In this document: positions 7,557-15,143 of the stretch, piece by piece | How the letters are laid out: the number at the start of each line of letters is the position of its first letter | Position numbering within the stretch: the first letter of the stretch is position 1 | Assembly: GCA_964594075.1 (NCBI GenBank) | Contig: CAZQKW010000058.1 | Span: forward strand, 1-19,519 | Direction: 5' to 3' | From: CAZQKW01 sp964594075 | Lineage (GTDB): Bacteria > Desulfobacterota > WTBG01 > CAIYCZ01 | Length of the DNA: 19,519 nt | The notes under the pieces: model-generated | The model's database searches: none | What the model was told of the DNA's origin: nothing | What the model saw: the letters and a program-made list of their open reading frames with translations, nothing else | Translations under genes and position numbers: made by a program

Positions 7557-7580
7557 TTGAGGGCAACCATCTGCCCTCAA
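7557..7580 (+). terminator. Perfect hairpin just after the nicotinate phosphoribosyltransferase gene
   Basis: TTGAGGGCA (7557-7565) and TGCCCTCAA (7572-7580) form a perfect 9-bp stem with a 6-base loop, starting 8 bases after the stop codon. No T run follows (GGTTCAAATC), so it may be a 3'-end protecting hairpin or a Rho-dependent end rather than a classical terminator. Confidence 0.5.
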
Positions 7581-7594
7581 GGTTCAAATCAAAT

Positions 7595-7680
7595 CCCCCC
7601 AGGCGCTGTTTCATCCCCACCAATGAAACATTGCGGGGGACGTCCTGTGTTATTATTTAATGTTGCGCAGCACTTTTTTT
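7595..7680 (+). other. Second structured element before mlaA
   Basis: GTTTCAT (7608-7614) and ATGAAAC (7623-7629) form a 7-bp stem, enclosed by CCCCCC (7595-7600) against GGGGG (7635-7639). About 20 bases on, TGTTGCGCAGCA (7661-7672) can form a weak 4-bp stem followed by a run of eight T, resembling a poor intrinsic terminator. Together these suggest that transcription from upstream ends here and mlaA starts from its own promoter in 7681-7749. Confidence 0.35.
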
Positions 7681-7749
7681 TGGGCTAAATGAAATAATAA
7701 AGGAACCGAAAGTGAATTAACTGAATTATGCAATAGAAAGGAGCTGCTT

Positions 7750-8481
7750 ATGAAAAATGTTACCGTATTCTTGACAATTCTGGTGGTGCTTCTGTTGACA
7801 CCGATTGGTGAAGCCGCTGAACTAAAACCATCTATTATCCCCGAAGAAGATGAGGGTGCGGTGGAAGAAACAGAGCGCATATCTGATCCTCTTGAAAAAT
7901 TCAACCGTGCCATGTTTACCTTTAACGATAAAGTATATTATTATGTTCTTAAGCCCACGGCACGGGGCTATAAGGCAATACTTCCCGAACAGGCGCGTAT
8001 TAGTGTGCGGAGGGTTTTTACGAATGTAGCAATGCCTATTAGGTTCACGAACTGCATGTTGCAGGGGAAAATGAAGGGCGCCGGCGTTGAGGTTTCGCGC
8101 TTTCTCATTAACTCAACTGCGGGTGTTCTGGGACTTTTTGACCCGGCAAAATCCTATTGCAAAATGTATCCCTACGATGAAGATTTCGATCAAACGCTGG
8201 GATATTATTGTGTTGATCCGGGGTTTTATATCGTATGGCCGTTGCTTGGTCCTTCCAGCGCGCGCGGCACTATAGGCACCGTAGGCGACTATCTGGTTGA
8301 TCCGCTTACCTATCTTCTCCCTGAATGGCCGGATTATTTAGGGGTGAGAATTTACCAGGTCGTTAACCAGACGTCTTTATCTCTCGGCGAGTATGAAGAC
8401 CTGACTAAGGCGGCTATAGATCCCTATGTTGCGATACGAAATGCTTATTTCCAGTACAGAAAAAACAAAGTAAACAGATAA
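7750..8481 (+). CDS. mlaA: MlaA/VacJ-family outer-membrane lipid-transport protein
   Basis: MlaA removes phospholipids from the outer leaflet of the outer membrane and hands them to periplasmic MlaC. The family motif DPLEKFNRAMFTFND is at residues 46-60, RRVFTNVAMPIRFTN and LLGPSSARGTIG follow, and the 243-residue length is normal. The N-terminus is a signal peptide (hydrophobic VFLTILVVLLLTPIG, then EAA). It has no cysteine, so the lipobox that makes E. coli MlaA a lipoprotein is missing; the protein would be cut by signal peptidase I or stay anchored by its helices. The ATG follows AAAGGAG at about 7 bases. It converges on the mlaEFDC operon, its predicted partners. Confidence 0.92.
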   Translation: MKNVTVFLTILVVLLLTPIGEAAELKPSIIPEEDEGAVEETERISDPLEKFNRAMFTFNDKVYYYVLKPTARGYKAILPEQARISVRRVFTNVAMPIRFTNCMLQGKMKGAGVEVSRFLINSTAGVLGLFDPAKSYCKMYPYDEDFDQTLGYYCVDPGFYIVWPLLGPSSARGTIGTVGDYLVDPLTYLLPEWPDYLGVRIYQVVNQTSLSLGEYEDLTKAAIDPYVAIRNAYFQYRKNKVNR

Positions 8482-8487
8482 AAAACC

Positions 8488-8520
8488 AACGCCCTGTTTC
8501 AATACATGAGACAGGGCGTT
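8488..8520. terminator. Bidirectional intrinsic terminator between mlaA and mlaC
   Basis: AACGCCCTGTTTC (8488-8500) pairs with GAGACAGGGCGTT (8508-8520): a 13-bp stem with one G-T pair and a 7-base loop. On the plus strand it is followed by TTAATT, and on the minus strand by GGTTTTTTAT, so it can end transcripts of mlaA and of the mlaEFDC operon. Confidence 0.9.
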
Positions 8521-8537
8521 TTAATTACCGCTATTTC

Positions 8538-9173
8538 TTATGAACTATGTACTTCCTTGGGTTTCAGATTTAAGCCTTCTTTTGATTTTAATTTTTTTAC
8601 CAGCTCCGGATACGATGAACGCGCAAGAATTTCATAAAACTGTGTCCGGTAATTTTTTATCAAGCTTACTCCCTCCACAGAGACATCATAAACCCACCAG
8701 ATTCCATCCTTATTAATAAGCCAGTAATTTACCGCCACTTCAGTATCATTTTTAGTAAATATTTTTGATTCCAGCAATCCATATTTTTCATCAATGGTTT
8801 CTTTTTCATAACTGATTTTCTCTCCAGAATATTTTTCAATTTTTTCCATATAGGTGCGGTCGAGAAGATCAGCAAACAATTGGACAAACTCCTTTTTTTC
8901 TTCTTGCGTGCGGTCTTTCCAGTGTATGCCCAAAGACCGTTTTGCCATTTCTTCCCAGTCAAAAATTTCATTAGCTATTGCTCTGAGCAACTGCCGCCGT
9001 TTGGTTTCCATGCCGGGTGTTTTAAGAGACGGGTCCCCCAGGATTTTTAGCGCGTTGTCAACTTTCTGCTTAACATGGTCAATGAGTGGCCCCGCCCCGG
9101 CTGCACCAGCCATCAAACAAAAAATGACAAAAAAAATTATCGCACTGGTAATGTTTCGTTGTTGCATGTTCAC
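8538..9173 (-). CDS. mlaC: Periplasmic phospholipid carrier MlaC (Ttg2D)
   Basis: MlaC shuttles phospholipids through the periplasm between MlaA and the inner-membrane MlaFED complex. The 211-residue protein has a signal peptide (hydrophobic ITSAIIFFVIFCLMAGAAGA, cut near GAGP) followed by the family helix-rich domain, with FDWEEMAKRSLG, FVQLFADLLDRTYM and YDVSVEGVSLIKNYRTQFYEIL as recognisable segments. The start is a GTG at 9171-9173: AAGGAGG lies 7 bases before it, against 13 for the ATG two codons later. It is the last gene of the operon, 28 bases after mlaD, and ends at the bidirectional terminator. Confidence 0.92.
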   Translation of the reverse strand: MNMQQRNITSAIIFFVIFCLMAGAAGAGPLIDHVKQKVDNALKILGDPSLKTPGMETKRRQLLRAIANEIFDWEEMAKRSLGIHWKDRTQEEKKEFVQLFADLLDRTYMEKIEKYSGEKISYEKETIDEKYGLLESKIFTKNDTEVAVNYWLINKDGIWWVYDVSVEGVSLIKNYRTQFYEILARSSYPELVKKLKSKEGLNLKPKEVHSS

Positions 9174-9201
9174 AGAGTAACCTCCTTTTACGAAAGCAAA
9201 A

Positions 9202-9651
9202 CTATTTTTCTTCTACCTTGCCAAAAGCAAACTTTGAAATCAGATCTTCTATATCCACCGGAGGCAGTGCATCGCGAATCCTGCCATTTGGTTGTATATA
9301 TTCTTCTGCTGCGCCAGGCAGCACCGCCACATATTTCTCCCCCAGCAGTCCTTTCGTCTTTATGGACACAATGGTATCTTCCTGCAGCTTTACATCCTGA
9401 TTAATGTCCATAACAACGCGAGCTTTATAATTATGGAGCGAAAGACTTTTTACCCGCCCTATTTCAACGCCGGCTATCTCTACCAGTGCCCCTTTTTTAA
9501 GCCCACCAATATTAGGGAAATCAGCATATACCTGATAGCCTTTGCTGCCGATAATTTCCATTCGGCCCAATTTAATTGACAAATAGCCGAGTGCCAATAT
9601 TCCTGCAATAATAAACAATCCGACCATGAGCTCCACACTAGCCTTTTTCAT
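9202..9651 (-). CDS. mlaD: MCE-domain lipid-transport protein MlaD
   Basis: MlaD is anchored in the inner membrane and forms the hexameric MCE ring that carries lipid to or from the MlaFE transporter. The 149-residue protein has one N-terminal membrane helix (LMVGLFIIAGILALGYLSI, 8-26) and a single MCE domain (about 37-115) with YADFPNIGGLKKGALVEIAG and GLLGEKYVAV. Typical MlaD proteins have the same layout. The ATG (9649-9651) follows a GGGAGAACAGGT sequence. It lies 11 bases after mlaF and 28 before mlaC, consistent with one transcript. Confidence 0.94.
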   Translation of the reverse strand: MKKASVELMVGLFIIAGILALGYLSIKLGRMEIIGSKGYQVYADFPNIGGLKKGALVEIAGVEIGRVKSLSLHNYKARVVMDINQDVKLQEDTIVSIKTKGLLGEKYVAVLPGAAEEYIQPNGRIRDALPPVDIEDLISKFAFGKVEEK

Positions 9652-9662
9652 ACCTGTTCTCC

Positions 9663-10415
9663 CTAAATATACTGAACCGGGCCTGTAATGTCGCCCTTAA
9701 TAAACTGATCAAAAATAGGGTTGTTCTGTTTCTGCAACTCATCCGGGCTGCCACAGGCAATGATTTCACCTTGGTGGATCATAGCAACCTGCTGCACTAT
9801 GTTAAACACCTTGGGGACTTCATGCGTGACAATTACACCGGTAAATTTAATCTTCTGATGGCACTGCTGAATGTAATCAAGGATGGTTTGTCCAATAATT
9901 GGGTCAAGCCCGGTGGTAGGCTCATCGAATAACATAATAGAAGGATCCATGACCATAGCACGCGCCAGCGCTGTGCGTTTACGCATTCCGCCACTTAATT
10001 CAGCGGGAAACTTATTCCAGTCATTTTTAAGCCCCATTTCTTCGAGTTCATTAAAAACCCGTTCCCGAATCTGCGTTTCGCTCAGGTTTGTCCTTTCTCT
10101 CAGAGGAAAGGCAACATTATCATAAACCGTCATGGAGTCAAATAGCGCACCTCCTTGGAAGAGAAAGCCAAATTGTTTTCTTATTTCTATGAGCTGTTTA
10201 CCCCGCAACCGGTTGATATCAATATTATTAATGAGCACCGTGCCGCTGTCAGGTTGTATAAGCCCGACGATATGCTTGAGCAGCACGCTTTTCCCTATGC
10301 CGCTTCGGCCAATAAGCGCCAGCAGTTCCCCTCTTTGTATGGCCAGTGAAACACCCCTGAGCACAGGATTTCCATTAAATGACTTATAGAGGTTTACCAG
10401 TTGAATCATTGGCAT
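9663..10415 (-). CDS. mlaF: ABC transporter ATPase MlaF
   Basis: MlaF powers the MlaFED lipid transporter at the cytoplasmic face of the inner membrane. All nucleotide-binding motifs are present in 250 residues: Walker A GRSGIGKS (36-43), Q-loop Q87 in FLFQGGALFDSM, signature LSGGM (140-144), Walker B IMLFDE (160-165) with PTTGLDP, and H198. The FQGGALFDSMTV segment is characteristic of Mla/Ttg2-type ATPases. The ATG (10413-10415) follows the mlaE stop directly (TAAATG), so the two are probably translationally coupled. A second ATG two codons later is possible. Confidence 0.95.
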   Translation of the reverse strand: MPMIQLVNLYKSFNGNPVLRGVSLAIQRGELLALIGRSGIGKSVLLKHIVGLIQPDSGTVLINNIDINRLRGKQLIEIRKQFGFLFQGGALFDSMTVYDNVAFPLRERTNLSETQIRERVFNELEEMGLKNDWNKFPAELSGGMRKRTALARAMVMDPSIMLFDEPTTGLDPIIGQTILDYIQQCHQKIKFTGVIVTHEVPKVFNIVQQVAMIHQGEIIACGSPDELQKQNNPIFDQFIKGDITGPVQYI

Positions 10416-11195
10416 TTAAAAAGAAACCGAGGTAATAAAATAATCCCATATAAGGATAAGCACCGAGCATATCACAACTGCCTGCGTCGTGGCTTTACTT
10501 ACGCCCTTTGCGCCATATTCAGTGTAATACCCTTTATAACAGCATATCCAAGCAATAATAAGACCAAAGCTCAGGGATTTGTACAAACCGTGAAACACGT
10601 CCTTGCTGTTCAAATAAATGGCCATCTCTCCAAAATAGGTCCCTCCGCTCAAGCCCAGCAATTTGACGCCGACCAGATAACCTCCCCAGATACCGCAGAC
10701 ATCAAATAGCGCACCAAGCAAAGGAACGCTTAAAATTGCTGCGACCATGTTTGGCACCACTAAATAACGGAAAGGGTTGAGCGCCATGACTTCCAGTGCA
10801 TCAATCTGCTCGCTGATCCTCATAATGCCAATTTCCGAGGCGAGCGCTGAACCAGCTCGTCCCGTCACCATGAGGGCTGAGATCACCGGTCCAATCTCTC
10901 TTACGAGTGACAGTGCAACGGTCGGCCCCAGCATTGATTCGCCGCCAAATTTGCTCAAAGCGTAAAAACCCTGCAAGCCGAGCACCATGCCCGTGAATGC
11001 CCCGGTCAGGATGACAATAAGTGTTGATTTTACGCCGATAAAGTTAATCTGATCAATAACGCGCGTAAATTTGAGAGGAGACCAGAAAGTCCAAAAGATC
11101 GCCGTTACCAGAAACAGACCATAGGTGCCAAGATCACAGAGCCTTTTTAAAACAACTGCGCCTACTTTGCGTATTCCGTTCAATATTATTTCCAT
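10416..11195 (-). CDS. mlaE: Lipid ABC transporter permease MlaE
   Basis: MlaE is the multi-spanning permease of the Mla system. Conserved MlaE segments are visible: GAFTGMVLGLQGFYAL, LVREIGPVISALMVTGRAGSA, IGIMRISEQIDALEVMALNP, and the C-terminal GVSKATTQAVV. From the ATG at 11193-11195 the protein is 259 residues, matching E. coli (260). The frame stays open upstream to a TTG at 11264 (282 residues), but that extension would overlap the predicted promoter and has no family counterpart. No clear Shine-Dalgarno precedes the ATG. Order is mlaE-F-D-C; there is no mlaB (STAS) gene, and none is fused here. Confidence 0.93.
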   Translation of the reverse strand: MEIILNGIRKVGAVVLKRLCDLGTYGLFLVTAIFWTFWSPLKFTRVIDQINFIGVKSTLIVILTGAFTGMVLGLQGFYALSKFGGESMLGPTVALSLVREIGPVISALMVTGRAGSALASEIGIMRISEQIDALEVMALNPFRYLVVPNMVAAILSVPLLGALFDVCGIWGGYLVGVKLLGLSGGTYFGEMAIYLNSKDVFHGLYKSLSFGLIIAWICCYKGYYTEYGAKGVSKATTQAVVICSVLILIWDYFITSVSF

Positions 11196-11235
11196 AGATA
11201 TCTGATAATATTTAAGGCAAAATAAAATGCTATAC

Positions 11236-11264
11236 ATATTAAAATAAAAGGTTTTTTGTTTCAA
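11236..11264 (-). promoter_or_regulatory. Predicted sigma-70-type promoter of mlaEFDC
   Basis: On the minus strand TTGAAA (11259-11264), a 17-base spacer and TAATAT (11236-11241) form a good housekeeping promoter. It predicts a transcript starting near 11229 and a leader of about 30 bases to the mlaE ATG, and it argues against the longer mlaE start. Confidence 0.5.
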
Positions 11265-11345
11265 TAAAAATAAATTTGGCGGCTGTAAGAAACGAAGGTC
11301 AAGACCATCGCAGTGTTATCTTTACGGTGCCGTTAAAATTTGTCC

Positions 11346-11374
11346 TTGACTTTTAAAGAGTGAAAAGCTATCAA
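11346..11374 (+). promoter_or_regulatory. Distal candidate promoter toward dprA
   Basis: TTGACT (11346-11351), 17 bases, then TATCAA (11369-11374). The -35 is strong and the -10 moderate. It would give a leader of roughly 200 bases before dprA. Confidence 0.35.
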
Positions 11375-11485
11375 ACTCACCTCATTCGTAATGGAGTTGT
11401 CCGTTTTAAAAAGGGCTTTTTCAATTCCTGTATAGCTGCGCACCACTGATCGCTAAACGTCATTTCAGTTTTCGGTCGCGAAACA

Positions 11486-11514
11486 TTCTCATTTTTAACA
11501 CCCACAATTATAAT
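11486..11514 (+). promoter_or_regulatory. Proximal candidate promoter of dprA
   Basis: A perfect TATAAT (11509-11514) has TTCTCA (11486-11491) 17 bases upstream, matching four of six -35 positions. It would start transcription near 11521, about 65 bases before the dprA GTG. Confidence 0.5.
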
Positions 11515-11587
11515 GTAACATTTATGTGGAGCCGTTTAGAGTAAATGCCCATTGTTGAAGTCTTTTTTATCGGTATAGGATATTTAG

Positions 11588-12682
11588 GTGAATGATCTTT
11601 ATTACTGGATTGCCCTGCGTTTTGTTTTTGGCATCGGAAACATAAATTATAAAAATTTAATTAACTATTTTGGATCGCCGAAAAGAGTTTTCCAGGCCAC
11701 GACGGAGGAGCTGGAACAGGTTGAAGGGATAACATCACGTGCAATTAACTCCATTAAACAGTTTAAACCAAGCGCTGAAATTGATCACGAAATAAAGCAG
11801 ATCCAGCTCCACGCTATTAAAGTGGTCACATTGAAAGATTCTGCATATCCGGTGAATTTAAAAAACATCTATGACCCTCCCCCGTTTCTATATATAAAGG
11901 GAGACCTCATAGAAAAAGATGCTAATGCCATTGCCGTGGTCGGTTCGCGCATTGCAAGCGAGTATGGTATTTCGACGACGGAACGAATCAGTCGCGATCT
12001 GGCGCGCAGCGGTTTCACAATTGTGAGCGGAATGGCGCGGGGGATAGATTCAACCGCTCATCACGCGGCGCTCTCTGTCAACGGCAGAACCATTGCTGTA
12101 TTGGGATCGGGTATTGATGTAATCTATCCCCCGGAGAACCGAAAATTATATGAAGCCATTGCGGCACACGGGGCGGTAATTTCAGAGTTTCCCCTGGGTG
12201 CTCAGCCGAGCGCCTATAATTTCCCAGCCCGAAATCGCATCATCAGCGGACTGTCGCTTGGCGTTCTGGTTGTTGAAGCAAGCCTCAAAAGCGGCTCGCT
12301 CATTACCGCGCGTCTTGCCCTTGAGCAGGGACGGGACGTTTTTGCTGTGCCGGGCAATGTTCATTCATATAAAAGCAAGGGAACCCACCGACTGCTCAAA
12401 GAAGGCGCCAAACTCGTGGAAACCGTTCAAGATATACAGGATGAAATATGTGTCAACGTTGCAACGGTCCATGAAGCTGAACAACACGCGGCGGTTCCTC
12501 TTGATATGCCACCGGATTCTCGTTCGGTTTATCAAATTATGGGGGAAGTTCCGACACATATTGATGAACTTATCGCACAAACCGGGTTTGCCAGCAGTCA
12601 TGTTACAGCAATCCTGCTTGACCTTGAACTCAATGGATTTATCAAGCAGTATCCGGGTAAACGGTTTGCAAAAGTATCATAA
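11588..12682 (+). CDS. dprA: DNA-processing protein DprA
   Basis: DprA binds single-stranded DNA and loads RecA, classically during natural transformation, and is widespread even in non-competent bacteria. The 364-residue protein has an N-terminal helix-hairpin-helix-like segment (about 1-60), a Rossmann-like core with VVGSR (117-121), SGMARGIDSTAH (147-158), FPARNRIISG (212-221), GSLITA (236-241) and AVPGN (253-257), and a C-terminal winged-helix domain (about 300-364). The start is GTG at 11588-11590 with AGGA about 8 bases before it. It heads the dprA-topA-trmFO cluster, an order shared with many Firmicutes and proteobacteria; 111 bases separate it from topA. Confidence 0.95.
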   Translation: MNDLYYWIALRFVFGIGNINYKNLINYFGSPKRVFQATTEELEQVEGITSRAINSIKQFKPSAEIDHEIKQIQLHAIKVVTLKDSAYPVNLKNIYDPPPFLYIKGDLIEKDANAIAVVGSRIASEYGISTTERISRDLARSGFTIVSGMARGIDSTAHHAALSVNGRTIAVLGSGIDVIYPPENRKLYEAIAAHGAVISEFPLGAQPSAYNFPARNRIISGLSLGVLVVEASLKSGSLITARLALEQGRDVFAVPGNVHSYKSKGTHRLLKEGAKLVETVQDIQDEICVNVATVHEAEQHAAVPLDMPPDSRSVYQIMGEVPTHIDELIAQTGFASSHVTAILLDLELNGFIKQYPGKRFAKVS

Positions 12683-12793
12683 TGCCAAACACGTTGTATG
12701 ATATTCTTCTATATTCAGTATAACTTATTGTATCTTTTGAAAATTGCAAATGTATTATATGATCTGTTGATTGAAATGAGGTAACATTTATTT

Positions 12794-15106
12794 ATGGCAA
12801 AAGCTCTTGTTATAGTTGAATCCCCTGCAAAGGCAAAAACTATCAGTCAGTTTCTGGGCAAAGAATTTGAGGTGCATGCTTGTCTTGGACATGTCCGGAC
12901 GCTGCCCAGCAAACAAGGATCCGTTGACATTGAAAACGATTTTGAACCGAATTATGAAATTCTCCCCCAGAGCAAAAAGTATCTAAAACAAATTGCCGAT
13001 TCACTGAAGCGTTGTGACACCGTGTATCTTGCGACCGACCTTGATCGCGAAGGCGAGGCCATTGCCTGGCACCTGCTGGCAGCATTAAAGCTGGAGAATG
13101 GCACGTCAGCACGTGCGACCGGATCGCATGGTAAAAAAATTATGCGCATTACCTTTCATGAAATTACCCGGGAAGCCATCGACGAGGCATTAAAAAATCC
13201 TCGGAGCATTTCCCCGAATCTGGTTGATGCCCAGCAGGCACGGGTTGTTTTGGATTATCTGGTTGGTTTCAATTTGAGTCCCTTTTTGTGGAAAAAAATC
13301 CGTTACGGCCTTTCTGCAGGACGCGTTCAGTCAGTTGCGCTGCGCCTCATATGCGAGCGGGAACGGGAAATACAGGGATTTATTGCCGAAGAATACTGGA
13401 GTATAAAGGCAAACCTTTCGCCCTCGGATAAAAACCGAGAGGAGGCTTTTTTTGCTCAGCTCATCCAGGCCGAAGGCGAAAAACTTGATAAACTATCACT
13501 TCGCACCAAACAGCAGGCGCAGACTTTTTTAGAAAAACTTAAAGGGGCAGATTACCGGGTTGACCGGGTGCAGAAGAAGGAAATAAAAAGGACTCCTGCC
13601 CCCCCGTTTACGACCAGCACCCTGCAGCAAGAAGCTGCACGCAAGCTGGGCTTCCATGCCAAACGAACCATGTCAGTTGCGCAGCGCCTTTATGAAGGCG
13701 TTGAAACCGCAAAAGGCAGCATGGGGCTTATCACCTATATGAGAACTGACAGTGTTCAGCTTGCAGCAAGCGCTCTCAAAGAAATCCACGATACTATAGT
13801 GCATACATACGGCGAGGCATTTGCATTAGAACAGCCGCGAACGTTCCAACAAAAATCTAAAAATGTTCAGGAGGCGCATGAGGCAATCAGGCCGACCGAC
13901 TTCTCCTTGCCGCCCGAGAACGTGGAGCCGTTTTTAAAGCCAGATGAGTTCAAGCTATATGAACTTATCTGGAAACGCACGCTGGCCTCCCAGATGGCGC
14001 AGGCGATTCTTGATCAGACCTCAGTGGATATTCTGGCAAAAGATAATTTTATATTTAGAGCATCGGGTTCCACAGTTCGTTTCCCCGGGTTTATGCAAAT
14101 GTATATTGAAGGTAAAGATGAAGACAACGGCAACGGCGAAGGGGTGCTGCCGGCGCTGGTTGAAGGACAACTGCTTAATCTCTTGGAATTAATTCCCGAA
14201 CAGCATTTTACCCAGCCGCCGCCGCGCTATACCGAGGCATCGCTGGTAAAGGCTCTTGAGGAATACGGCATCGGACGACCTTCAACCTATGCCTCAATTA
14301 TCAGCATTCTTCAGGAACGCGAATATGTGCGGCTGGTAAAAAAACGTTTTCATCCTGAAGATATCGGCATTGTTGTCAATGACTTGCTGGTCAATCATTT
14401 CCCCACCTATGTAGACTATGAGTTCACCTCTTTTATGGAAGACGAGCTTGATGAGATTGCGCGGGGTGAAATAAGCTGGAAGCCGGTTATAAGAAATTTC
14501 TGGGAGCCGTTCATTGAACTCATTCGCCGCAAAGAGGAGGAGATAAAAAAATCTGATGTTACAACAGAAAAAACCGAAGAGGTCTGTCCGACCTGTGGAA
14601 AACCACTGGTAATAAAACTGGGCCGATACGGTCGTTTTTTTGCGTGCAGCGGTTTCCCATCGTGCAGGTATGTAAAATCATTAAAAAACAATGGCGACGC
14701 CGCACCACCGGAAACCCAGCCGACTGATGAAAAATGTGAGCTGTGCGGGCAGCCGCTGCTGGTCAAGCAGGGGCGTTATGGAACATTCTTAGGGTGCTCC
14801 GCATACCCGCAATGTAAATACATCCGGCCGCTCATTAAACCGGTGTCGCTCGAAGTAAAATGCCCGCAGTGCGCACAGGGCGTTGTTCAGGAAAAACGGT
14901 CGCGACGCGGCAAAGTTTTCTATAGTTGTTCCACATATCCCCAGTGCACATTCGCTTCCTGGGACAAGCCGCTTGCAGAATCATGTCCACTGTGCGGCTC
15001 ATCCTATCTGGTTGAAAAATTCAGCAAACGCGACGGCCTCAACGTCAAGTGCCCTGACAAGCACTGCAAATATAAAAAACATCTGGAACCCCCGGAAGAA
15101 AAATGA
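12794..15106 (+). CDS. topA: DNA topoisomerase I (type IA)
   Basis: TopA relaxes negative supercoils through a covalent tyrosine link. The 770-residue protein begins with the Toprim domain (ALVIVESPAKAKTI with E9; DLDREGE at 82-88), has the active-site Y315 in GLITYMRTDS, and LSAGRVQSVALR and YGIGRPSTYA in the gate domains. The C-terminus holds four C4 zinc ribbons at about 598-627, 648-677, 690-718 and 731-758, as in proteobacterial-type enzymes. The ATG gives the canonical MAKALVIVESPAKAKTI; the nearest Shine-Dalgarno, GAGG, is about 12 bases away and weak. The TGA stop overlaps an ATG (ATGA, 15103-15106) that opens only a 20-codon frame, while trmFO starts 37 bases on in another frame. Confidence 0.97.
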   Translation: MAKALVIVESPAKAKTISQFLGKEFEVHACLGHVRTLPSKQGSVDIENDFEPNYEILPQSKKYLKQIADSLKRCDTVYLATDLDREGEAIAWHLLAALKLENGTSARATGSHGKKIMRITFHEITREAIDEALKNPRSISPNLVDAQQARVVLDYLVGFNLSPFLWKKIRYGLSAGRVQSVALRLICEREREIQGFIAEEYWSIKANLSPSDKNREEAFFAQLIQAEGEKLDKLSLRTKQQAQTFLEKLKGADYRVDRVQKKEIKRTPAPPFTTSTLQQEAARKLGFHAKRTMSVAQRLYEGVETAKGSMGLITYMRTDSVQLAASALKEIHDTIVHTYGEAFALEQPRTFQQKSKNVQEAHEAIRPTDFSLPPENVEPFLKPDEFKLYELIWKRTLASQMAQAILDQTSVDILAKDNFIFRASGSTVRFPGFMQMYIEGKDEDNGNGEGVLPALVEGQLLNLLELIPEQHFTQPPPRYTEASLVKALEEYGIGRPSTYASIISILQEREYVRLVKKRFHPEDIGIVVNDLLVNHFPTYVDYEFTSFMEDELDEIARGEISWKPVIRNFWEPFIELIRRKEEEIKKSDVTTEKTEEVCPTCGKPLVIKLGRYGRFFACSGFPSCRYVKSLKNNGDAAPPETQPTDEKCELCGQPLLVKQGRYGTFLGCSAYPQCKYIRPLIKPVSLEVKCPQCAQGVVQEKRSRRGKVFYSCSTYPQCTFASWDKPLAESCPLCGSSYLVEKFSKRDGLNVKCPDKHCKYKKHLEPPEEK

Positions 15107-15143
15107 TCGCTGTGTCTCATCGTTTGATCATTTGCATCACTTC

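Larger units (their letters stand above)
11196..11587. other. Divergent regulatory region between mlaE and dprA
   Basis: This 392-base stretch has no credible gene. It holds the minus-strand mla promoter (11236-11264) and two plus-strand candidates (11346-11374 and 11486-11514). Small inverted repeats occur at 11297-11306 (GGTC-aa-GACC) and 11321-11337 (TTTACGG-tg-CCGTTAAA), either of which could be an operator, though both are short. Confidence 0.5.

Noticed and set aside
7579..7596. GGTTCAAATC, resembling a tRNA T-loop
   Set aside because: The flanking bases cannot form a T-stem, and there is no acceptor or anticodon arm.
11196..11264. Longer MlaE start at a TTG
   Set aside because: The extension overlaps a good promoter, lacks a ribosome site and exceeds the usual family length.
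14883..15143. Long N-terminal extension of TrmFO into topA
   Set aside because: It is an out-of-frame reading of the TopA zinc-ribbon region and has no counterpart in TrmFO proteins.
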